Source: Dyella silvatica (GTDB taxonomy: Bacteria; Pseudomonadota; Gammaproteobacteria; Xanthomonadales; Rhodanobacteraceae). From it: a stretch of DNA of 34,222 nucleotides. The position numbers and the translations under genes were made by a program. The notes below the pieces were generated by a model. That model did no database searches and was not told the DNA's origin. It worked only from the letters and a program-made list of their open reading frames with translations. Shown here in pieces: positions 27,461-34,222 of this stretch. The stretch is taken from NCBI RefSeq assembly GCF_026283955.1, contig NZ_JAPDPE010000049.1:1-34222 (forward strand). The letters run 5' to 3'. Numbering within the stretch: position 1 is the stretch's first letter; the number at the start of each line of letters is the position of its first letter.

Positions 27461-30400
27461 TCACCAGACCACGCCCGCGCCGACACCCGCGCCGGCGTCT
27501 CCGCGCGTGTTGGTGGTGGCATTGAGCTTGAAGACGTAGCGACCGCTTTCGCTGATGGTCGATACGCCGACCGCGATACCGTTCTCGCCATGGAAACTAC
27601 CCAACGCTACCGCCGCCGAACTCTGGTTTGGCTGATAGGCCTGCGGCAGGCTGGCCATCGCCATCGCCGAGGCGACACCGGCATTGGCACGATTGCCAAT
27701 GCGATTGAGGTCACGATCGACACTCTGGAAGCGCTGGTCGGTGTAGTTCTTCGACCAGTCCTTGGCCTGCGCAATGGCATCGCTGAGCTGCCCCACATTC
27801 ACCGCATCCGTCGCGGCAGTGCCAGCGGCCACGTTGGTCACCGTGCGCTCGTGCCCGACCGCGCCTACCGATACCGAGTTGGCGGCGGCCGCGACCGACC
27901 CCGCACCGATCGCCACACTGTTGTCGCCGCTGGCAGTAGAGCCAGCGCCGACCGCCGTGCTGTTGTTACCTGAGGCCGTGGATCCCGCGCCGGCAGCGGT
28001 GGCGTTGCTGCCGCTGGCTGAAGCCGGTGCATGGTTGTCGTTACTGGTCTGGTAGGTAGTGATCGTGGTCCCGCCAGTAGGCAGGTTGTTGATGGTCTGG
28101 GACAGGCTCGAGATCTGCGTGCCCAATTGCACCAGCGCCTGATTGTTGGCGTACAGTTGCGAGCCGTTGATCGCATCGGTACTACTGCCGCTGATGCGCC
28201 CCGCCGCCACATTGGTAAGCGTGCGTTCGGCGCCCGCCGCACCAACGCTCACGGTCGAACCCGGCGTGCTGCCGGCAAAACTGTAGCTGGTGCCGTTAAG
28301 CGTAACGCCACTGGTGACCACCGGTGCTGCCGTCACTGATCCCGCGCCCAACGCCACGCTGCCCGCATAGGCCGCCTGCGTGCCCGCGCCCAGGGCCATC
28401 GCCTGGATACCGTTGGATGTAGCGTTAGTGCCTAGGGCTACACCATCGGCCAGATTCACCGTGGCGTTCTGGCCGATGGCCGTGCCACCCGGTGCGGTCT
28501 GCTGCACGATGGCGCCGTTGCCGATGCCAATGCCGTTATCGCCGTTCACCGTCGTCTTGGGCCCGACCGCCACCGATTCCGCACCGACCGCCAGCGAATC
28601 GGCGGCATTGGAATTGGCGTGGAAGTACTTGATCGGTGTCACCGAGAACGAGCTCATCGCGCCCTTCAACTGACGCAGGGTCACCGCATCCTGATCCTGC
28701 GTGCCGTCCGCTACATTGGTGATCTGGCGAAAGCTGGTGGCGTTGCCGACCGAGATAGCACCAAGCAAGCTGCGGTCAGTGGTGTTGTACGGCACGATGT
28801 TGGTGCCGACCAGGATCGAACCGGAGCTTGGCGCGATCGCTCGATCAGACACTGCGGCCGAACCCAGCGCCACGCCGCCGAGTACCGAGACATTCGTGTT
28901 CTGCCCTAGCGCGGTGCTGCCGTCCGCCGTCGCCGCGGCACCCACGCCGGCCGCCAGCGCATTGATACCGGTGGCGCCGTTGTTGCTGTAGTTACCGCCG
29001 TGTGCGCCATTGTCGTTCACGCTGTAGTAGTGCGTGGCGCTGGCCGTCACCGTGCTGCTCAGGTTGCCCAGGGCCTGATTGGTGGCAAACAACTGCGAGC
29101 CATTGATGGCATCGGTGCTGTTCGCGTTCACCTGGCCCGCCGCCACGTTCGTCACGGTACGCTCGGCGCCTGCCGCCCCCACGCTCACCGTGCTGGTCGG
29201 CGCAGCTCCGGCATAGGTGTAGGCATGACCATCGATGGTGCCGCCAGTAGTGACAACCACCGCGCCGGTGCTGCTGCCTGCGCCCAGTGCTACGTCACCT
29301 GCGTTCGTACCCGCGGTCGCGCCATTGCCAATCGACACCGCGTTCGCCGTGCTGGCGGTGGATACCGGCCCGATCGCCACGCTATTCGTGCCAGCCGCAT
29401 TGGAGTCAGCCAAGCTGGAGTTAGCGTGGAAATACTTGATGCCCCCGCCGTTCACCACGCCACCGATCTGATTGAACACCTGCTGCAGCGAGCTGTACGT
29501 AGCGCCGCCGTAACTGACATTGGTGGTCAGCGCGCCAGTCGTCGGGTTATAGCTGGTGCCGCCGCCGATGCTGCTGGCGATGGTGTTGCCGAGGTTGGTC
29601 ACCGTGCTGCCCACCGAGCTCACTGCCTGATTGGTCGCGAACAACTGCGAGCCGTTGATCGCATCCGTACTGCTGCCGCTGATGCGGCCGGCGGCAACGT
29701 TGGTAATGGTGCGCTCCGCATTCAACGCACCCACGCTTACCGTGCTGCTCGGCGTGGTGCCGGCGAACGTGTAGGTGCTGCCGTTGATGCTCGTATTCGG
29801 TGTGCCCACGACGGTCGCCGTGCTGGAGCCTGCGCCCAGCGCCACGTCACCCACATTGGTGCCCGCGGTGGCGCCATTGCCAATCGATACCGCATTCACC
29901 GTGCTGGCGGTGGACACCGGCCCGATCGCCACGCTGTTCGTGCCAGCGGCATTAGAGTCGGCCAAGGTGGAGTTGGCGTGGAAATACTTGATACCCCCGC
30001 CGTTCACCTCGCCACCGATCTGGTTGAACACCTGCTGTAGCGAGTTATACGTAGCGCCGCCGTAGCTGACATTGGTGGTCAGCGCGCCGGTCGTTGGGTT
30101 ATAGGTGGTGGTGCCGCCGATGCTGGTGGCGATGGTGTTGCCGAGGTTGGTCACCGTGCTGCCCACCGAGCTCACCGCCTGATTGGTCGCGAACAACTGC
30201 GAACCGTTGATCGCATCCGTGCTGGAGCCGTTGATGCGACCGGCGGCGACGTTGGTAACGGTGCGCTCCGCATTCAACGCACCGACGCTTACCGTGCTGG
30301 TCGGCGTGGTGCCGGCGAACGTGTAAGTGTTGCCGTTGATGCTCGTATTCGGCGTGCCTACGGCTTTCGAGGTGCTGGAGCCAGAGCCCAGCGCTACGTC

Positions 30401-32947
30401 GTTGGCGTTATTGGCGATAGCCGCGTTACCGAAGGCTACCGCGCCGGCGGCCAGGGCGCTGCTGCCATTGCCCAACGAGACCGAGCCCAAGCCCTGCGCG
30501 TTACTGCCATTGCCCAGCGCCACCGCGCCATTACCGTTAGCAGTGTTGTTGGCGCCCATCGCCACCGCACCGTTGCCGGTCGCCGTATTGGGATCGCCGA
30601 TGGCCACGGCACCATTGCCATTGGCGACCTGCCCTTCGCCCAGCGCCACCGCACCAGTACCGCCGGTGACCTGCGAGTTGTGACCACCCGCGATGGAGCC
30701 CGGGCCCGCTGCGGCAGCGACTACCGCGGTGTCGCCAAAGGCCACGGTAGATACGGCAAGAGCTTGCGCCGAAGGCCCGAACGCAGTGGCACGGTCAGCC
30801 GCCGCGAGTGCACTGGGGCCAAACGCCGCCGAGGTCGCGCCGCTCGCGTTCGAGAACACACCTACCGCCACGCTGTTGACGCCACTGGCGGTGCTACTGA
30901 CGCCAACCGCGGTCGAACCACTCGCACCTGAACTCACCGCGCCCGCGCCCAGCGCCGTGCCCTGGGCACCCGAGGCCTTCGCCCCGTCGCCCATGGCAAG
31001 GGCTTGCGTGTCGCTCGCCTGGGCTTGAAAACCCATCGCGATAGATCGGTTTCCCGAAGCGCTGGCGGCGACGCCGACCGCCGCGGAATTATTTCCGGTC
31101 GCACCATTGTTGAGGTAGTTCGCCTGCTGCGAACCGGCGTCGTTGACGCTGAAGTAGTGCAGTGGTGTGGCAGCCGCGAGCGACTGCACCGATTGCGTTA
31201 CCGCGTAGAGCTGCGAACCATTGATCGCATCCGTACTACTGCCGCTGATGCGGCCCGCGGCGACGTTGGTGATGGTACGCTCGGTGTTCAATGCCCCCAC
31301 GCTCACCGTACTGGCCGGCGCGGCGCCAGCGAAGTTATAGGTCGTGCCGGCGATGCTGTAGCTCGGCGTGCCAACGGCGACCGCCGTGATCGAGCCAGAA
31401 CCCAGCGCCACATCGCTTGCATTATTTGCCTTTGCCGCAGTGCCTAAGGCCACCGCGCCGGCAGCCAGCCCACTGCTGCCATTGCCCAGCGCCACCGAGC
31501 CGATGCCTTGCGCATTGTTGTTATTGCCGATCGCTACCGCGCCATCGCCATTGGCCGTGTCGTTGGCACCCGTCGCTACCGCGCCGTTACCGATCGCGGA
31601 ATTCGGATCACCGATAGCCACGGCGCCGTTGCCATTGGCGATCTGCCCTTCGCCCAGCGCCACCGCACCGGTGCCGCCGGCGACTTGCGAGTTGTGACCG
31701 CCAGCGATAGATCCGGTGCCGGCAGCCGCAGCGACGGTACTGCTATCGCCAAAGGCGACGGTGGAGGCCGCAAGCGCCTTCGATGCGTTGCCGATCGCCA
31801 TGGCGTTCGCCGCCGCGGCATTCGATAACAAGCCAATAGCGATAGCGTTAGCCTGCGCTGCACTCGACTGTCCGCCTAGCGCAATGGCATTGTTACCGGC
31901 CGCATTGGCACCCGCGCTGGCGTTGCCGCCGATGGCCAACGAAGCCAAGCCCGAAGCACGCACCGCCGTAGCGGCGGTGGTACCGCCGACACCTAGCGAG
32001 GTGGAGTAGTTGCCCGTGGCCTGCGCCAGCGTGCCGACGGCCGTGGACTGCGCGCCCGAAGCCGTCGCCGTTGTGCCGAGCGCGCTACCCCAGGTACCCG
32101 TCGCCGAGGAGGCCACGCCGAAGGCAGCACCACCTTGCCCAGTCGCGGTAGCACCATTGCCGACGGCGGTCGCTTCGAACGTGGTCGTCGCACCGCCCGG
32201 CATGGCCGTGCCGGGGCTACCGCTGGCCTTGGCATTGACGCCGATAGCCACCGGCGAGCCGCCGCCACCCGAAACCATCGCTTGAGCACCCTGACCGATA
32301 GCGATAGCGGATCCGCCCACACCGGCAGCATTGGCGCTGTAACCGATGGCGATCGTGCCCACCGCTGACGAGCTGGCGCTATGGCCAAGCGCTACCGCGT
32401 TAGTGCCCGATGCGGTGGATTGGATGCCCACGGCAAGAGCATTGTCACCACTCGAGGTTACGTCGGTACCGATGCTGATGGACGACGCACCGCTAGCGCC
32501 TGTTCCGACCGCAGAGCGCGCCCCCAAGTACATGGAATTGACGCCCGTGGCGTAGGCCTGAAAACCTACGGCGATGGCATTCAGCGCGGCGCCGTGAGCC
32601 ACGTACCCCAGTGCGAGCGCGCCGTCGGTATCCGCCGCCGCGGTAGCGCCAACAGCCGTCGCCCCGAGGCCGTTAGCGGTAGCGGCGTAGCCCACGCATG
32701 AGGCCGTACCGTTGTAAACGTTGTACGGCAACGACGTGCAATTCACGGCCTGCGCCTGCGCTGGCGAAACCCAACCGACTCCGCCAGACACCAGCAGCGC
32801 CGCGAATACCGCAGAGCTCAGGCTTCGCAGCGACAGGCGACGACTACCTCGCCCTTGTCCGCCACCGCGATGACACGCGGCCATCTCTGAAGCGACCACA
32901 AGCTGATTCAGCGAGCGGCTCCAGACTTTGCTGTGAATCTTGTTCAT
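27461..32947 (-). CDS. Trimeric autotransporter adhesin (YadA-like, type Vc secretion)
   Basis: An 1828-residue surface adhesin. The start MNKIHSKVWSRSLNQLVVAS is an extended signal peptide region, followed by a long signal peptide with cleavage near SPAQA (about 65). Next is a very long head of YadA/Hep_Hag 14-residue units (A-x-A-I-G-x-x-A-x-A patterns, such as GAVALGEGQIANGNGAVAIG). It is interrupted by five neck modules STDAINGSQL(Y/F)A with preceding VSVGA...ERT(I/V)TNVAAG connectors. The last part has TDAVNVGQL, a stalk helix (AKDWSKNYTDQRFQSVDRDL) and a YadA anchor of about 70 residues ending GAGVGAGVVW. ATG 32947 has AAGGAGA just upstream; an in-frame extension to 33130 lacks the ESPR start. 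The C-terminal beta barrel forms as a trimer in the outer membrane. It heads an operon with the TpgA-like gene. Confidence 0.96.
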   Translation of the reverse strand: MNKIHSKVWSRSLNQLVVASEMAACHRGGGQGRGSRRLSLRSLSSAVFAALLVSGGVGWVSPAQAQAVNCTSLPYNVYNGTASCVGYAATANGLGATAVGATAAADTDGALALGYVAHGAALNAIAVGFQAYATGVNSMYLGARSAVGTGASGASSISIGTDVTSSGDNALAVGIQSTASGTNAVALGHSASSSAVGTIAIGYSANAAGVGGSAIAIGQGAQAMVSGGGGSPVAIGVNAKASGSPGTAMPGGATTTFEATAVGNGATATGQGGAAFGVASSATGTWGSALGTTATASGAQSTAVGTLAQATGNYSTSLGVGGTTAATAVRASGLASLAIGGNASAGANAAGNNAIALGGQSSAAQANAIAIGLLSNAAAANAMAIGNASKALAASTVAFGDSSTVAAAAGTGSIAGGHNSQVAGGTGAVALGEGQIANGNGAVAIGDPNSAIGNGAVATGANDTANGDGAVAIGNNNNAQGIGSVALGNGSSGLAAGAVALGTAAKANNASDVALGSGSITAVAVGTPSYSIAGTTYNFAGAAPASTVSVGALNTERTITNVAAGRISGSSTDAINGSQLYAVTQSVQSLAAATPLHYFSVNDAGSQQANYLNNGATGNNSAAVGVAASASGNRSIAMGFQAQASDTQALAMGDGAKASGAQGTALGAGAVSSGASGSTAVGVSSTASGVNSVAVGVFSNASGATSAAFGPSALAAADRATAFGPSAQALAVSTVAFGDTAVVAAAAGPGSIAGGHNSQVTGGTGAVALGEGQVANGNGAVAIGDPNTATGNGAVAMGANNTANGNGAVALGNGSNAQGLGSVSLGNGSSALAAGAVAFGNAAIANNANDVALGSGSSTSKAVGTPNTSINGNTYTFAGTTPTSTVSVGALNAERTVTNVAAGRINGSSTDAINGSQLFATNQAVSSVGSTVTNLGNTIATSIGGTTTYNPTTGALTTNVSYGGATYNSLQQVFNQIGGEVNGGGIKYFHANSTLADSNAAGTNSVAIGPVSTASTVNAVSIGNGATAGTNVGDVALGAGSSTATVVGTPNTSINGSTYTFAGTTPSSTVSVGALNAERTITNVAAGRISGSSTDAINGSQLFATNQAVSSVGSTVTNLGNTIASSIGGGTSYNPTTGALTTNVSYGGATYSSLQQVFNQIGGVVNGGGIKYFHANSSLADSNAAGTNSVAIGPVSTASTANAVSIGNGATAGTNAGDVALGAGSSTGAVVVTTGGTIDGHAYTYAGAAPTSTVSVGAAGAERTVTNVAAGQVNANSTDAINGSQLFATNQALGNLSSTVTASATHYYSVNDNGAHGGNYSNNGATGINALAAGVGAAATADGSTALGQNTNVSVLGGVALGSAAVSDRAIAPSSGSILVGTNIVPYNTTDRSLLGAISVGNATSFRQITNVADGTQDQDAVTLRQLKGAMSSFSVTPIKYFHANSNAADSLAVGAESVAVGPKTTVNGDNGIGIGNGAIVQQTAPGGTAIGQNATVNLADGVALGTNATSNGIQAMALGAGTQAAYAGSVALGAGSVTAAPVVTSGVTLNGTSYSFAGSTPGSTVSVGAAGAERTLTNVAAGRISGSSTDAINGSQLYANNQALVQLGTQISSLSQTINNLPTGGTTITTYQTSNDNHAPASASGSNATAAGAGSTASGNNSTAVGAGSTASGDNSVAIGAGSVAAAANSVSVGAVGHERTVTNVAAGTAATDAVNVGQLSDAIAQAKDWSKNYTDQRFQSVDRDLNRIGNRANAGVASAMAMASLPQAYQPNQSSAAVALGSFHGENGIAVGVSTISESGRYVFKLNATTNTRGDAGAGVGAGVVW
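29279..30382 (-). repeat. 552-nt tandem duplication in the adhesin gene (2 full units)
   Basis: Unit 29279-29830 and unit 29831-30382 are highly similar across a 184-codon period, with the same start (TGCGCCCAG / TGCGCCCAG) and an identical order of head repeat, IKYFHANS linker, SYGGATY, SSVGSTVTNLGNTIA and neck. A further unit start recurs exactly 552 nt on, at 30383, before the sequence diverges. The unit is in frame, so recombination could change adhesin length. Confidence 0.85.
30190..31774 (-). repeat. 1014-nt spaced repeat of neck-plus-head segment in the adhesin gene
   Basis: The segment about 30190-30760 matches 31204-31774 with a constant 1014-nt offset (338 codons), checked at CTGCGAACC (30197 / 31211) and the TGCGAGTTGTGACC stretch (30672 / 31686). 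The encoded GHNSQV(A/T)GGTGAVALGEGQ(I/V)ANG and DAINGSQL blocks are almost the same. Confidence 0.75.
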
Positions 32948-34145
32948 ACCTTCTCCTTCGTGGGGGGTGAGGACAGGAGTCGGACGCGCAGCAAGGACAC
33001 GAATCGCAGGCACGCAAACGCCTTGAGCGCGGAGTCGGGGTGGACTCCGCGCCGACATTTGACGCCGACAACGCGTGCTCCTCTGGTTGTTCCGCGCTCC
33101 TGCGTGCTTAAGCGCGCGATCGGCGACCACGCACCATAGTCATGACGAGGCGGTGCTCCGTGTCAGTCGCTCAGGCGAGCTGATGGGAAGCCGTTAGATC
33201 GACCCGGCGCGCGGGTGGTGCATGCAGCAGTGGCGCATGACAAAGAAAGCCCTCGAACCAAGGGGCTTGAGCATGCTGCGAGTCAATCAGCGGCATTCGG
33301 TACTCCTACTGTTTGTCCATCTCGATGGATACGTGTCCATTGCGTATGCCACTTCCCATCCCGGGAAGCCGTCCCTTCCATCTGTTGCCGCTGCAACCGG
33401 TTTATCGACAAGACCGGCATGGGTCGACGCACACCTGCTGGCGTGGCGTGTATGTAGCTGCTGAATGAACTTGAAGGTGTGACCGCCCACCTCGGCTGCC
33501 AGGCGCGGGTGGGCGCAGACGCACTGCAGGCGCTGCGCATTCCACAAACTAGTATTGCTGCGATGTATGCCTGCATACCCAAGATCCTCCCTGGCGTCCA
33601 CCCATAGGGAGTTCGATGGCAAGACTCAGCTCATGCGAGGCAAACACTGCATCCCGGCAACGGGACTTGATGTCCGCTGCCGGAGCCTGGCGTGTTCAAC
33701 CTACGAACGGCGAGAACCTGCCTCCAATGCCCCCTGTAGGCATACGTGGGTAAAGCCATGCTGTCCTGCTTTTCCGGAATACACCTCTGCAACGGCCGAC
33801 GGCAGTTGTAGGACAATTCCGAGTGCTTCGCAGCTTGTATCGATCTTAGGCAGGTCGGGTACTTGCAAGAAAGGCATCGCACAAAAAGATGCGACGAGCA
33901 TCACTGAATTTTCGTGTCAGGTGTCGCGGCGCTCCATGCCACTTCTCTTGACGACCGCACGGTCGTGGTGTTCGGCTCGGACAAGTGATCCGCTTCCCCT
34001 GCTTGCTTGCCCCTAAGCATCCAAACCGATGCATGCTAAGACCCGCATATCTTTGATCGAAGCGCAATGGCGATTTTGATCAATCGCCGTTACTAATCTG
34101 CGCGAAATCGTCGCAACGATTCCGTGATGAACCGGAGCGCAGCTC
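32948..34145. other. Adhesin upstream region, about 1.2 kb, no supported complete gene
   Basis: Frames such as 33222-33464, 33555-34016 (plus) and 33287-33622 (minus) lack ribosome binding sites, domains or normal composition. Seen here: a leader hairpin at 33027-33052, and a perfect 7-bp inverted repeat GGCGATT (34069-34075) / AATCGCC (34082-34088) upstream of the short frame at the right edge. The region probably holds the adhesin promoter and control sites. Confidence 0.5.
33027..33052 (-). promoter_or_regulatory. Perfect 10-bp hairpin in the adhesin mRNA leader
   Basis: GCGCGGAGTC (33027-33036), a 6-nt loop and GACTCCGCGC (33043-33052), about 80 nt upstream of the adhesin ATG on the minus strand. 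There is no T-run on that strand. A leader hairpin at this distance could act on termination, stability or RNA binding. Confidence 0.5.
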
Positions 34146-34217
34146 ATGAATCTTGACTATCAGCACGTCATTACCATGCCCAACGCGAGAGCGGATCATC
34201 GCGCGCTTCGCATTTAG
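34146..34217 (+). pseudogene. Short frame resembling a DUF433 N-terminus, stopped early, at the right edge
   Basis: ATG at 34146, with GGAG 8 nt upstream, reads MNLDYQHVITMPNARADHRALRI, then TAG at 34215-34217. The D-Y-x-x-x-I-T start and R-A-L-R-I end resemble the beginning of DUF433 proteins (antitoxin-like winged helix; 'Y-x-x-I-I-T-I ... R-G-x-R-I-T'). The stop falls where the family would continue, so it may be a decayed copy. Only 23 residues are present and the window ends 5 nt later, so this may be chance. Confidence 0.2.
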
Positions 34218-34222
34218 ACATT

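Noticed and set aside
29000-30040. Long open frame (346 codons) on the plus strand opposite the adhesin
   Set aside because: It is an antisense shadow of the repeated, G+C-rich adhesin gene. It has no ribosome binding site, and its composition mirrors the head repeats. The other long plus-strand frames between 27.6 and 33 kb are the same.
33796-33830. RcsB/BvgA-like box (TAGGACAATTCC)
   Set aside because: Only a loose match on one site, far from any start; not enough to call.
33555-34016. 153-codon open frame upstream of the adhesin
   Set aside because: Cys/Ser/Arg-rich random composition, no ribosome binding site, no domain.

Overview
The window looks like chromosomal DNA from a high-G+C gammaproteobacterium of the Xanthomonadales, most likely family Rhodanobacteraceae (Dyella/Frateuria-like). 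The evidence is gammaproteobacterial gene content and order (clpS-clpA beside infA; nudJ-mnmA-hflD; scpA-scpB-rluB), a FadD and an AcnA closely resembling the E. coli proteins, and a dense G+C-rich backbone interrupted by A+T-rich accessory islands. The genus is inferred, not shown.

Layout. 1-0.6 kb: the start of an FHA-domain gene running off the left edge and, divergently, a small polyhydroxyalkanoate-system protein. 0.6-0.9 kb: a visibly broken infA (about 124 nt missing from its middle) followed by a strong terminator. 0.9-5.9 kb: clpS-clpA on the minus strand, divergent from the overlapping nudJ-mnmA-hflD operon on the plus strand. 5.9-9.9 kb: a LysR-type regulator divergent from aconitase acnA. 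10.2-12.3 kb: fadD, then a PilZ-domain gene on the opposite strand. 13.1-16.9 kb: a chromosome-segregation/ribosome-modification cluster, scpA-scpB-rluB-arsC-like. 16.9-18.9 kb: a methionine/glutamine-type aminotransferase (ybdL-like) overlapping an omega-amidase (yafV-like), a transaminase/amidase pair. 19.0-20.6 kb: a LysR regulator divergent from azoreductase azoR, with two overlapping perfect palindromes in the shared control region. 20.7-22.3 kb: an exported amidohydrolase.

From about 22.4 kb on the DNA is accessory. There are two small hypothetical genes, an A+T-rich orphan beta-helix protein that looks like a phage tail spike, a possible tiny secreted protein, and an orphan ricin-type lectin. 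Then comes a two-gene adhesion operon: an 1828-residue trimeric autotransporter adhesin (ESPR, YadA-type head and neck repeats, YadA anchor) followed 38 nt later by a BamE-like/OmpA lipoprotein resembling TpgA, the peptidoglycan-linking partner of the Acinetobacter adhesin AtaA. The last 1.2 kb upstream of the adhesin has no convincing complete gene.

Most interesting signals: the internally deleted infA next to clpA; the nested palindromes between the LysR gene and azoR; the adhesin-TpgA module with its exact 552-nt and 1014-nt internal repeats and a leader hairpin; and the orphan spike and lectin genes. I did not find a clearly unprecedented multi-gene system. No tRNA, rRNA, CRISPR array or complete insertion sequence was seen.
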